Positions 11,646 to 22,258 of a stretch of 64,000 bases of DNA are shown one piece after another. The stretch comes from Dasyornis broadbenti (taxonomy: Eukaryota > Chordata > Aves > Passeriformes > Dasyornithidae), in contig VZRN01006441.1 of the NCBI GenBank assembly GCA_013397935.1, forward strand, positions 144,777 through 208,776. The letters are read 5' to 3'. Every line of letters begins with the position of its first letter. Position 1 is the stretch's first letter. A program made the position numbers and the translations under genes. Below the pieces are notes generated by a model that saw nothing but the letters and a program-made list of their open reading frames with translations, ran no database searches and had not been told where the DNA came from.

Positions 11646-13739
11646 AGGAGAGGAAAAAAGCCACGAGGAGGGAGAAGCATGTTGGCTGGGATAGCAGCGG
11701 TTCGAGGACAGTCATTGGGGCTCAGAGGAGCAGGACCATCCTCCCAAAGGCGGGAACACCGGGAGGGAGGAGGAGAAGGAAGGGGCAGCCCCTGATCCTA
11801 TCAAATACTCGCTGTGCTCTGCCCAGCAGTCGGCTCTGGGACTCGCAGCCCAGCGGAATTCCAGGGGCACGGGGAATCGTCCCTGCCCCGGACAAGGTGG
11901 GGGGGGTGGAATTCAAGACAGGAATTTTCTGTGTAAGGGACTAAAGCCAGCAGTCTCCCCTCGGCTGCCAGCTCAGCTCTTCCTGCTCCTCACAGGGGAA
12001 TCCCATAGTGAGGGCTGTGGGATTTCCCAGCTCCAGCCCCGCCTCAGTAAACCCCATGGCAACCCCTTTTTTCCAGAGCTGGACTTTTGCTGGGAAACAG
12101 GAGATTAATCCCACTCTGTAGCTTGCTGCCAAAGCTCTCCCAGCACTGACATTCCCCAGGCTCAGTCGCTGCTCCGGTGCAACAGCGGGAGCTGCAGGGA
12201 ATAGGAACACAAAAAGCTGGTGAAACACGCACACAGGACTCACCTCTCCCGCCGATGTCCCAACAGCTTCAGCTTTGGCATCCAGCTCCGCGGTTTTACT
12301 CACTGTGAAAGGAAACGATTGAGCAAAAGACAAGCTAAAGGTTCCTTCCTTTTTCTTGAAGTAAACAAACAGGGAAAAACCCGAACCACTATCGTGAGTA
12401 GCATCGTGAGCGTGTCACAGCACCTCTGCTGCGGGATGCTGCAGCGAGCAGCTCCAGGCATCAGCATCCACGGGATTCCCGTGGGATCCCCATGCGGCAG
12501 CTCTGCAAGGCCAGCAGATCCCTCGGGATGTCTCCCCGAGGAAGGGCACCAGCCACACCCAGCACGGAGGCAGGGGAGCACCCATCTCCTCCTGGGAGCT
12601 GGCATAGCCAAGCAAAGCAGCTCCGATTTTTCCAAATCCACTGGCTAGTCCTCTTTCCAAAGTTCTGGGGGGAAAAAAAGGTCCTTCCATTCTTTTAACC
12701 AGTCAATATTTATTTCTTCAGGCAAAACACCAACCACTTTTATTTACTGTTTACTAGGAGGGAGTTTACAAGATATTCCCAGAGGTTCGTTTAAACCCAG
12801 CAGCGCTCGGAGAGCAGAAGGACATTTATCAAACTCGCTCAACAGAAAAAGGAGCAAATATTGGCAGCTGGGAGAGCACAACTGCCCCGAGCAAAAAAAA
12901 AAAAAAAAAGAACCCTCTGAAGTCAGCACCAAGGCATCAGTGCTGGTTTCATCTCTTGCACCATTTTCCCGAGAATTTTTCAAGATTGTCACCACTGGGG
13001 GTTGTATCTTCCACCCCAGCTCAAACTGAGAGATGAGCAGCCGGTCCTCACCAGTCAGTGCCAGCCCTGCAGCCTGGGACAGCCACAGCAGCCCCTCTGG
13101 CTGCTCTTCCCACTGCCCACGCTCTCCCTGCAGTATTTACAAAGAGTTTCTATTTACTTCCAAACAAGCTGTGTATGTGAACCAACACCACGTGGTGCAG
13201 CAGTTGGAGCTGGCGCTTCTGCCCTGCCAGCAGCGATTCAGTGCAGTTTGGGCAGTTTGCTCCCAAAAAAAGCTCCGATTTTGACACCAACACAGGCAGA
13301 TCAAAGACCACCCAGAACTGGGCTGACATAAGGTTCTGCACTGCTTTACTGTAAAATCACTGCATCCTCTTTTTTTTTTTTTTTTCCCTTGCTCTTTTGA
13401 TTCCCTCTGGATCAGTGAGTTTGCTGTATTTGCTGAAAGATGCTGCAACGTCCCCCAATTCCTAATTTCCCTAAATAATGAGGGCCAACACGGTGAACCC
13501 TCATGCCCCTGAAACCACAGAGCTCCCCGATCCTGACTCAGAAGGTGCTGCTCACTCCAATTACCATAAAGCTGAATTAACTCATTTTAAATCGCACATA
13601 CCGACGCACAAATAATTTCCAGACCTCAGAGGGATTTGGTATTTTGTAACTTCCACAACTATTCCTATGGGAAATGAATCCCTCTAGAATGGTTTGGACT
13701 GTCTGATTGCTCCATCAACCTGGCTGCTTTACAAAGATT

Positions 13740-13795
13740 TGATTTTTTTTTTAATTTTTTTNNNNNNNNNNNNNNNTTTTTTTTTTTTTTTTTTA
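13740..13795. other. Poly-T tract with 15-base assembly gap
   Basis: A T-rich tract is interrupted by 15 Ns at 13762-13776 and continues as T. The gap is most simply an unresolved homopolymer length, so the true length here is unknown. Confidence 0.9.
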
Positions 13796-14983
13796 AATAT
13801 CCACCATGATGATTTCACTGTACGAGACACACACAGGTCCTGGTTGTGCTCAGGGATGAGCACAGTCTGGAACAAGAATTTTTATCCACCTCATTTTGTC
13901 TCGAGTCAGCAGTTTGGGGTCGTATGTTCCAGCAAAGCCAAAACAATCAGAAGTTACTTTTAATCATTCCTCGTTATTACTGCCTTGATTATAACGTCTC
14001 CATTTCATATGTGGTAAAAGCCACATAAAGCAGGCTGCATATGTAAGTATATATTAGGAGAGAGGATTTTAATGCAATAGCCAATGAATGGGGAGAGACA
14101 CAGATTTCCCTGTGCCCTCCTAATTGAGCAGGCAGACAGCAAGTCTTCATCCCCACTGGAATTCATGCCCCTTTATTTCCTCCTCAAACACAGCTCGGCA
14201 GGAACAGCCCCGAAGCTGGGCAGAGCAGGGTGAGGAGCAGGGCGAGACGCTCAGAGCTGCACGGTATTCCCTGGGTTTGACTCCTGCTCCACAGCAGAGG
14301 GAGCACAAAGGGATTAACAGCGTGAAGGGAACCCAGTGGCAACAGGAAACCTGCAGTGACCTGTCTGGGATCGTGAAAACGAGAGCACGGTGGGGAGCAG
14401 CAGCCCCCGAGCTGCTCCTGATGGGCACCAGGCTCACCCACGCTCAGCTTTGGGGGAATCACCCCCCGTTTGTTGACTGCTCACAATCCCTGAGGATGAT
14501 GCAGAGGGAGGCAAGAAATCCCTGCCACATCCACCACTCCGGCAGGGTGAATATGCCCCTCTCTTGACCATGATGCAATCCAGAGGCTACTCCAGCAGAT
14601 GAATTAACAGCGTGGGGATCCAAATCAAAGCAGTGAAAGTCAGGCATTAATATTTAGTCCCAAACACCAATGCTAATACTTGGCACTGTGAGCCCCTATT
14701 TGTTCTTTCTTGCTGCTCTCCTGTTTGGGGTGGCCTGGACTGACCATCCCAATTCATCTGCAGCTTCTTCACCTTCTCATTCTAAAGAAAATTCCCCCAA
14801 ATGCTGAATCAGCTGACAGAGTGAGAGAACAACTCCCCATAAACCTGTGCTGTTTCATCAGTGACCAGGAAAAAGCTGAGGCAAGACAATACGAATACAA
14901 GCTGCAGCAATTTCAGAAAATCTGGGGGGCTTCGCTGGCTGCACTGAGTACAAGGCAAATGTGAACTAAAAACTACCAAATTC

Positions 14984-15151
14984 TTTATGAAGGTGAGGAG
15001 GCACAGGTTATCCCTGGAGGAGTTCAAGGCCAGGCTGGACAGGGCTTGGAGCAACCTGGGAGAGTGGAAGGTGGCCCTGCCCATGGCAGGGAGTGGAACA
15101 AGATGAATTTGAAGGTCCTTTCCAACTCAAATCATTCTGGGATTCCATGAA
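14984..15151 (+). mobile_element. CR1 LINE 3' fragment
   Basis: The stretch carries the canonical order of an avian CR1 3' end: TGAAGGTGAGGAGGCAC, CCCTGGAGGAGTTCAAGGCC, GGCTGGACAGGGCTTGGAGC, CCCTGCCCATGGCAGGG, AAGGTCCTTTCCAACTCAAA and a terminal ATTCTGGGATTCCATGA. A short internal part is missing after the first block. It is a dead 5'-truncated insertion and one of the clearest signs that the genome is avian. Confidence 0.9.
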
Positions 15152-17371
15152 AACCCCTCACCTCGTTCCCGTAGCTCCCCATATTCCCTGGGCGCGTCTA
15201 CAGACTGAAACAGTTCAGGTCTCTTAACCCAGCACCCATCTTTGGAGATTTCACCCCAAACCAGAAGGTGAACGGCAATCACAAGCTCTGCAGCTACCAC
15301 AGCTGGTTATTTGCCAATACAAAAGTCCAATAAATCCTTTGGGTCATTAAAACAACCTGAAATAAACCCCCAGATAAACCTGAATCTCCAAATCTTGGGA
15401 ACATCCCCTGCATGTCCAAGGCTCGCTGTTCATTCCTAGTGAAAAGCAGCAGATTTAGAGCATGGTCACAAAGATCAACCTGCTGCTGAGAGCTCAGGAC
15501 CAATTCTGGCAGTAGCCCAGCCCAGAGGACATTGTGGAAAACAGCAGTTTCCTACTTAAAACACGCACCACCTTCCCCCATCCCCCAAATACATCATGGC
15601 TTGAATAATCCTCCTCCTCCACCCTATCCAACCCTTCCCCTCCAGATCTGTCTCATGGCACAAGGTTTTCCCAACAGCTCTCTCGACCTGCATATCCAAT
15701 TTCTAACTTTGAAAACGTCAAGTCTTAATGTGCATTAAAAAAAGAAAAAAAAAAAATCTTTTCTCAAAACCTGGTTTAAATTTCAGTAAACAACCACCGG
15801 ATTTACGGTGTATTGTTGTGGGTGTTGGGGTTTTTCTTTTACATAATCACACACAAAGCAAACGATCAAAAGGCTGCAAACCCCTTCTTTTGCAACAATG
15901 GGAGGAGTTTAATACAGAAAATAAAAATTGTGGCTGTGTGTCCACATCACTCTTGCCACATACTTTTATTTCCCTTTTAATACACTGCAGAAGACGGACT
16001 TTAGTGACAAGTACATTTGTAATGTCCCCAGTGAAAAATGTAAAAATTCACTTCCAAGTGGTACTGAGAGAATTTCAGCACTTGATTTTTGAACTGGCAA
16101 TGACTCATTGCCATTTCTGTAAAATAGTAACACTTGAAACTTTTATCAGGTAATACATTAATTACTGATCACCTGCAGTTTTCTCTGGACTATTCAGATA
16201 AACCTGCACTATCGGAAATGCACTTTTTCACAACGCACTGGAGATACAGGTAAATAAATACCCAATGTAAGTACAGGAGTAATTAAAAACAGGACTTCTG
16301 CTGTACAGAAAACCACTTCAAACAGGTTCCAGCAACAGGATGTGAATAATAACCAGCACAGAAAAGTAATTTCAAAATCTGATTTCTTTCTTTTTAGGAG
16401 CAACCTCCCAATCCCCCAGACTTCAAATTCTCACCAGTGGGGCTCCAGGGCAATTCCCATCGCAGGAAGCCATGTCTGGGTAGCCCTGGGAACACCAATC
16501 CTTCGGCAGCCCCAGCTCCAGGAGCTGGTTTTCCCTGCAACCGGCCAAAATCCAAGTAAGCTTTGCACAGAAAACTGGAGTTGGTGGAATGTCACCAAAA
16601 GCACAAGCAGTGTCTCAGTCACCATCTGTAAATCAGAAAACACTAACAGCACGATCAGCAAAAACACAACAATGTATGTGGAGATGCCAACCAGTGACAG
16701 ATTATCATTAAACCCGATCAGCAGACCAGAACCACCCCAAAAAGCCTCGGGGCTGCTGATGCTCCTTCCTACAGCCAGAGCTCTGGGCAGCAAACTGCTT
16801 CCCGTGTGGGCTGGTGTGGGACAGCGTGAGAGGGCAGAAGAGTCAGGACTTCCATCCTGACAGGGGAAGCCAGGGAGCTTCCATCATCCCATCATGAAAC
16901 AAGCAGATCACACCACTATCATCAAATAAAGGATTAAATAATAGAAGTTTTTTTAGAGAAAGCAATGGGAAGCTGATCAAGGAAGTATTTTTACCAGAAG
17001 TCCTCCATGACAATGCCAACAGGCTGAAGAGACCAACAAAGCATCACCTATTTCAGAAACAACAGTGCAGGGCTTTCAGGATCCAGAAGGAATTCCATTC
17101 CCACTTCCTGCTGCTCAGTGCTCAGTCCTGGGATTGTCACATCCCTTACCCTCTCCCCTCCAAGTTCAGTTCCACCTGAATGCAAAACAGGACCATTTCT
17201 GAAATTTCAATAAGTTGTAAAAGAAAAGAAAAATCATCTCCACTTCATTTAGGGAAGGCTTCCTGCACCTTGCAGAAGTGCTACACAGAAACCTTTGGAG
17301 TTTCCAAGGGTAGGATTCACACCTGAGGAAAAACAAAACCCACACACACACCTTAAACCAACTTTGTGACT

Positions 17372-17377
17372 TTTATT
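17372..17377 (-). terminator. USP10: USP10 poly(A) signal AATAAA
   Basis: AATAAA on the minus strand is followed about 20 nt later by a GT-rich downstream element (GTGTGTGTGTGGG), the standard arrangement for cleavage and polyadenylation. Confidence 0.8.
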
Positions 17378-17968
17378 GATGGGCGACAACTTTATACTTC
17401 TAGGTATCACTAAACTGTGTACAATTAGGAACTCAACATTATAGGAGAGCAGACAGCAAAATTAAACAAAGCAGACTTAAAGAAATATCAATCTTAATTA
17501 TTTTGCCCATTTTCTTAATTTCATGTACACAGAAGCGTAAATGCAGTTTGAAACTTCTTAATAGCAATAAAGTTACAATCACCCATCTATATAGACTAAC
17601 ATCTTAACTCCAAACATTTGATCTGCAATGTGTACTTAAGCAGTTTCTCATCGCACAATTATTAAAATGTGTCTTCCTATCAGGAACCAGCAACTCTGCA
17701 GTTTGTACATGTTTTGAAGCACAAAGGACCATTTCCATCTCATACACATCGGCTCATATTTTACCACTTATCAAAAAACTATTGGGGAAGCAGAGAGAGC
17801 TTTTTATATTTTTTTTTAAGTATTTTTTTCTTTTTTTACTGAAGTAAAGATAAAACATTTTCACAGAAATCTACAAGTTCTGTTGCTGGTGCAGGGTTTT
17901 TCTTCTACTACGCAATTAGAAAGAGGGAATTCAATGTAAATCCCCTTTTTTATTATCTTAGGATTCAG

Positions 17969-18168
17969 CATTAATTCGGATGAACTTTATTTCATTTTCT
18001 TTTTCGTACTTTTGTGATTCACGAGGCTTCCAACCATTAACTCAGATGAACTTTATTTCATATTTTTTTTTCATATTTTGTGATTCAAGAGGCTTCCAAC
18101 CATTAACTCGGATGAACTTTATTTCATATTCTTTTTTCATATTTTTGTGATTCACGAGGCTTCCAACC
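17969..18168. repeat. USP10: Three tandem 66-bp repeats in USP10 3'UTR
   Basis: Three copies start at CATTAA (17969, 18035, 18101), with a period of exactly 66 bp. Each has the blocks GATGAACTTTATTTCAT, a T-rich middle, GTGATTCA, GAGGCTTCCAACC, with few differences. On the mRNA strand each copy contains AATAAA (17986-17991, 18052-18057, 18118-18123). Confidence 0.93.
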
Positions 18169-18273
18169 GAGCGACTTCATTCTGGCAAAGTCAAAAGTCA
18201 ACACAAGCTATGTTGTGCACAAATGGCAGCTTCCTTTATCACTCATAGTTGCGAGGGGACCAAAAAAAAAACC

Positions 18274-18353
18274 AAAGAAAAAAAAGGGGGAAGAAGAAAA
18301 AAAAAAAAAAAAGGAAAAAGGAAAGAAAAAAAAAAAAGGAAGAAGAAGAAGAG
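18274..18353. repeat. 80-nt polypurine/polypyrimidine tract
   Basis: The plus strand is purine only from 18274 to 18353 (A runs, a GGGGG block and GAA triplets), so the USP10 mRNA is all pyrimidine here, starting 65 nt after the stop codon. The overlapping Lys/Glu-rich plus-strand ORFs are products of this composition and not genes. Confidence 0.9.
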
Positions 18354-18418
18354 CATGTAGAGGAGAAAAAGTTAGTGCTAGTTGGCGTTCTAGAGAGCAG
18401 GGCTGTCGTGGGGCAGGG

Positions 18419-18606
18419 TCACAGCAGGTCCACTTGGCGGTAGTACAGGAGGTAGGCTGTGCGCTCCAGGGCCGCCTTCACCACCTGCGAGTGGTGGATG
18501 ACCCTGACGGCCTGGTCGTCGATGCGCAGCCACCCGTTCAGCCCGATCTGGAACACGTCCGTCGTGTAGTGGCCGCCCGTGGCGCTGTTGCCGTGGTGAT
18601 ACACAA
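18419..18606 (-). CDS. USP10: USP10 exon 14 (His box, C-terminus, stop)
   Basis: This last coding exon encodes VYHHGNSATGGHYTTDVFQI, then GLNGWLRIDDQ and ends YLLYYRQVDLL with TGA at 18419-18421. It supplies the USP His box; the catalytic His is in GGHYTTDV (about residue 745 of 794), and the acidic partner is one of the Asp in RIDDQ. The acceptor is CCCACAG, in phase 1: the first Val codon is split with exon 13. Sequence is almost identical to mammalian USP10. USP10 is a cysteine protease that removes ubiquitin from p53, CFTR, Beclin complexes and other substrates. Confidence 0.98.
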
Positions 18607-18765
18607 CTGTGGGGACACAGCGGGGGACAACGCTGCTATCGGCGGGAAATGGCACCCAGAGCTCACCGTGCTGGCAGCTGCGCTAGGCAGAAGCTCAGGG
18701 TGTAGGGCTGCCCTGGCTTTGTGATGTGCAGAGGGTGGAATGTGACTGAGGAGTTTGTCCTGTTC

Positions 18766-18893
18766 CATCCACACCTTCCTCTATCCCAGGCTGCTACAAG
18801 CCTCATCCAACCTGCCTTGGGACACTCCCAGGGATGGGGCAGCCGCAGCTGCTCTGGGCCAAGGGAGCATGGAGAGGGTCCAGAGGTGGGGCA
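18766..18893 (-). mobile_element. CR1 LINE fragment (copy A, reverse)
   Basis: Reverse-oriented CR1 3' blocks are visible: CCTCATCCAACCTGCCTTGG, GACACTCCCAGGGATGGGGC and GCAGCTGCTCTGGGC. It lacks the extreme CR1 3' terminus and lies directly next to copy B, with which it shares the CTCCCAGGGATGGGGCAG block, so it is a separate insertion or a partial duplication. Confidence 0.8.
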
Positions 18894-18895
18894 GC

Positions 18896-19095
18896 CACAG
18901 AATCATGGAATGGTTTGGGATTGGAAGGGATCTTAATGCTCATCCCATCCCAACTCCTGCCATGGGACACCTTCCACCATCCCAGGTTGCTCCAAGCCCC
19001 ATCCAACCTGGCTTTGGACACTCCCAGGGATGGGGCAGACACAGCTTCTCTGGACACCTATGCCAGGGCCCACCCACCCTCACAGTGAAGAAAGT
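18896..19095 (-). mobile_element. CR1 LINE fragment (copy B, reverse)
   Basis: This copy begins with the reversed CR1 terminus (ACAGAATCATGGAATGG, TTGGGATTGGAAGGGATC) and continues with CCATGGGACACCTTCCACC, CAGGTTGCTCCAAGCCCC, GACACTCCCAGGGATGGGGC and CACCCTCACAGTGAAGAA. It is a well-preserved 5'-truncated CR1 in minus orientation. Confidence 0.92.
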
Positions 19096-19401
19096 ATCCG
19101 TGTGTCCTAGGAGACAAATCTTCACCCCAAATATTCCCCTGGTGATATTTCTGATGGTTACTGGGACTGGTTTGTCTATGGGGAAGTGGAAAATGGGATT
19201 TTCCAGCTGCCTGCGGTTGATGCCCATGGCAATCCCAATGGGATGACATCTAGAGGTTTGGGTGGGATGAATATCTCAGCTTTGTATGGCTCAAATAATC
19301 TTTACATCTGGAAAAAGTAAAGGAAACTGGGACAGAGCCCTGGGATTTGGCTGTAAAATCAAGGAGTTGCTTTAGGTCCCTGTGTCCCACACGATCCTTA
19401 C

Positions 19402-19528
19402 AGCAGGTGGCTCCCCACCCTCACAGGGAAGGATTTCTTCCCAATATCCCAGCTAACCCTGCCCTCTGGCACTGCAAAGTCACTCCCCTTGTCCTGGCAC
19501 TCCCAGCCCTTGTCCAAATTCCTGTTTC
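19402..19528 (-). mobile_element. CR1 LINE fragment (copy C, reverse)
   Basis: Reversed CR1 sequence more 5' than copy B: CACCCTCACAGGGAAGGATT, TTCTTCCCAATATCCCAGC, ACTCCCCTTGTCCTGGCACT and a CCCTTGTCCAAATTCC end. Its first block overlaps the end of copy B, so it is either a third insertion or the same element rearranged. Confidence 0.8.
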
Positions 19529-19701
19529 TCCAGCACACCAAATCTCCTGATTCTAAACAAACCCCACTAAATACAAGAATCTGACACTCACAAGCTATTT
19601 CAGGGTAATTTAAAAAAACCACTTAATATAACCTGGTGTTTCTACAATTCCATATACAGAATCTACACATTTGCAATACAGGGACCACATAGATAAAATA
19701 C

Positions 19702-19767
19702 CTGCAAAGAGCCGGTAGGTTCTTTGGCCTTTTGAAATTTTACTTTTCACACCAGGAGATAGTAGCT
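19702..19767 (-). CDS. USP10: USP10 exon 13
   Basis: This 66-nt exon encodes LLSPGVKSKISKGQRTYRLFA, matching the USP10 segment between the LKRF region and the His box. The acceptor is CCTCCAG and the donor GCAG then GTATTT, with a split Glu codon on entry and a split Val codon on exit. The middle (SKISKGQ) differs from the mammalian NKNFKCH, including loss of that Cys, while the flanks are conserved. Confidence 0.95.
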
Positions 19768-20374
19768 CTGGAGGAGGAAAAACAGTCACAAATTAGGAAT
19801 TCCGTATCAAGAGGATCAATTCTTTCTCAGAGACACCAACACTATCACAAAGGAGAACATTTAATGGAAATTTCTACTTTAAAGAATGGTTGTGGTTCTA
19901 ATACCTGGTTAAATAAGGGAGTGAATTTGTAGGTTTGCTGAACACTGTAATTTATGAAAGGTTTAAAAATACTACCAAAAAAAAAAAAGCGGGGAAAAAA
20001 AAACAGAGTAAAAGATAGGACTATTCCTTTTTTCCCCTTTCATTCCTGCTGTCAGACAATGACAAAATCAATTTCAGATTCCACGTCATGCTTACAGTCT
20101 TATAGGAAAATTTAAAAACAAAATATTAAGTAAAACAAAATGGCACCGCCTAACAAGGTCCGTATCTCAACTGAACTATGAGGACAAAGGCTTTAAGATC
20201 TTTCATCATAAAAAAACCACACAAAACATTCACCCAAATGACCAAGTTTTCAGACAATGATGAAGACAAAATCTTGTGTGGAAAAAAAAAAAAAAAAAAC
20301 GGAAACACGGCCACCCTAGGAAATACAATGTTATTTTTATGAAGAGGGGGAAATTCTGTTGGTAAATCTTTTAC
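19768..20374 (-). other. USP10: USP10 intron 12
   Basis: This 607-bp AT-rich intron has several poly-A/T runs (for example near 19977 and 20281) and no other recognisable feature. Confidence 0.9.
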
Positions 20375-20519
20375 CTTTACTGATTTCCAGATCAACAGTG
20401 TACTCAATATTCTTGATCAGCTTCTGACATCCACCAGTCTTCTCATACACGAAGCGCTTGAGGTGTAAAACGAGAACAGGGGGCAGCTTTTCTAAGGTGA
20501 GTCTTCGACTGATCTCCAC
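20375..20519 (-). CDS. USP10: USP10 exon 12 (LKRF motif)
   Basis: This 145-nt exon encodes VEISRRLTLEKLPPVLVLHL, KRFVYEKTGGCQKLIKNIEY and TVDLEISK. LPPVLVLHLKRF is the conserved USP-fold strand pattern that precedes the His box. The acceptor is CATCAG, phase 0; the donor is AAAG then GTAAAA, leaving one G for a split Glu codon. Near identity to mammalian USP10 leaves no doubt. Confidence 0.97.
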
Positions 20520-22092
20520 CTGATGTGAACACAGAGAGGAGGAAAACCTGTAATCTTTTAACTGCTCAAAATTACTCCTTCAAATGAGGAAAAGGTGTTT
20601 CATTTTAAACACGCTAGCAGCAAAACCCCAGATTTGTTATTACTGCAGTATTAATTTATGATAAACAATCATTTATGACTTAAAGCTCACTGCATCTTCA
20701 ATCCTAATGCTGTTCTTAAGGAGAACTCAAGTATTTTCAAGGAGAAAAATATGAATTATGACCACACTTTTCTTACTAAACAGTGATTTTTATATAATTA
20801 TAACCAAACAATCCACAGAATTTCTGCTTGGAAACCTGGAAACGAGCTCAGAATTGCAGAACAAAAATGTTTTGCCTTCCTAGAAATGAAGACATAAAAA
20901 TATTTCTCAAAATAACTGCTTAAGGTTTTTCTCCATTTTTTAATTTATTGGTAACCATGAGCATATTATTTTTCAGTATTTTTCAATACATGGCTTGATT
21001 CTGCTAGAACCTACTAAAAGTTGAATAGAAATTCATGGAGGAAAAGCTTTATCTCTCTCCAAGGTTCTACAGACAACATATTCCGTGTTTTTACGACAAT
21101 TTTAATACAAGAACTATTTCAATTTGAATTTCTTTAGAAAAAAAAGATCTAGAAGACACTGTGGATGCTTTGTATTTCCATCCAAACTCTGAAATATCAG
21201 GCAGCATCTAATTTGAACATCCAACCCCTAACTGAGCACTGGGTTGTCAGTCAAAAACTTATAACCATTTGAAGTAAAAACCAAAGAAATGAATGGCAAG
21301 CAACAAGATCTCTGTGGTAAATCATAATGAGCTTGAATTGCAAATTTTTTTTCATATGGAAAACAACTGGAGAAATAAATGTTCTGAATATTCAAGGCAA
21401 ATGAATTTCCAGTATTCATCTTTAGCTTTTCAAGCAAAAAACCCCCATCCTTTATCTAATCCTATTCTCACTTGGAATATTCTGAAAACTTAGATACAGA
21501 CATGAACGTTAGAGGGAACCTCCAGTGCACACAAAATTCCCTTCTGAGCAATCCATGCACACCAGAGATGTCCTTTAACCACAGCCCGCCACAGGAAGCA
21601 AGGCAAGGCCTTAGAGAGGAAAGTTTAATTATTCCCCTCTATCACAAGTTTGCAAACTGCAAGGCCAAAGGCATGCTTCTCCTCCTTGGAAGTACTTTTC
21701 TACTGCAATTATTATGTATTATTTGTAAATAGAAAAGAATTTGACTCTGAAGAGCTGCTCCTTTACTGACAGCATCTGGCAATCCCCAGGAGTCAGTACA
21801 TTATGATACCAACCATAAGAGCACATGTTATAGCACAGTTCAGCCTGGTAATTTAGGATATACTCCAGTAAAATCTCCAATAAATTAAGACATCACTTTA
21901 AAACCCAGCTATTGACAGGCCTGGCTTTGTTTCAGAGCTGACATTTCACTGCTGCAGGATGCTCTGAAAAGGTTTGTGCCTCTTTTGTTAAAGTGTGTTC
22001 AAACAAGTCTTTGTAAAGCCAGAGCTCTATGAAAACCCTTTTCAATTAAAAGTTTAGCACTTGGCTGTAAAAAAGGAGTGAAGAGAACACAC
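20520..22092 (-). other. USP10: USP10 intron 11
   Basis: This 1.6-kb AT-rich intron is bounded by GTGTGT (donor) and CATCAG (acceptor). I see no repeats of known family, RNA gene or additional exon. Confidence 0.9.
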
Positions 22093-22258
22093 CTCTTGCT
22101 TGGTTTTTGTGGTGTATCCCTGGACAGACTCCCTTGCCACCAAACTTTCCAAGGCGTCCTGCACGGTGCGGATCTTGTCCGACTGGATGTCCAGCTGCAG
22201 GGTGAAGAAAAGCTGCAGTGTGGCAGACTCCTTGGAACTCTGCTGGTAAACAACAGAT
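22093..22258 (-). CDS. USP10: USP10 exon 11
   Basis: This 166-nt exon encodes SVVYQQSSKESATLQLFFTL, QLDIQSDKIRTVQDALESLV and ARESVQGYTTKTKQE, part of the palm/fingers of the USP fold. The acceptor follows a strong pyrimidine tract (TTTTTCTCTCCAG); the donor is CAAGAG then GTGTGT. Entry completes a split Arg codon with exon 10; exit is phase 0. Confidence 0.97.

Larger units (their letters stand above)
11646..17352. other. Intergenic region between USP10 and CRISPLD2
   Basis: About 5.7 kb separate the inferred CRISPLD2 promoter from the USP10 poly(A) site. The region holds one CR1 fragment (14984-15151), a poly-T tract with an assembly gap (13762-13776) and several A/T homopolymers. The longer ORFs (for example 16342-16860 plus and 16431-16793 minus, fully overlapping) have no recognisable similarity. 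Being between two same-strand genes, it probably carries CRISPLD2 upstream regulatory sequence. Confidence 0.6.
17353..18418 (-). other. USP10: USP10 3' untranslated region
   Basis: The 3'UTR runs from the stop codon (TGA, complement of 18419-18421) to a poly(A) site about 15-20 nt past AATAAA at 17372-17377, about 1.07 kb, similar in scale to the mammalian one. A GTGTGTGTG-rich stretch immediately beyond (complement of about 17340-17352) makes a convincing downstream element. The UTR contains an 80-nt uninterrupted pyrimidine tract near the stop and a 66-bp repeat present three times, each with its own AATAAA. Earlier polyadenylation within the repeat is therefore possible. Confidence 0.85.
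18607..19701 (-). other. USP10: USP10 intron 13
   Basis: This is a 1.1-kb intron with canonical ends (GTATTT donor, CCCACAG acceptor). Much of it consists of minus-oriented CR1 fragments at 18766-18893, 18896-19095 and 19402-19528. The remainder shows nothing recognisable. Confidence 0.9.

Noticed and set aside
12241..12333. Possible alternative CRISPLD2 first exon ending GAGAG/GTGAGTCC
   Set aside because: The donor looks good but I see no clear upstream promoter or matching exon evidence, and the TATA-linked exon at 11359 is closer and better supported.
16342..16860. 172-codon plus ORF overlapping a 120-codon minus ORF with a hydrophobic stretch
   Set aside because: Full overlap on opposite strands and lack of any recognisable family suggest chance. 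The hydrophobic run in the minus frame comes from T/A-rich codons.
18215..18724. 169-codon plus-strand ORF with long Lys/Glu/Arg run
   Set aside because: It is the antisense of the USP10 3'UTR polypyrimidine tract and of exon 14; the low-complexity run explains its length.
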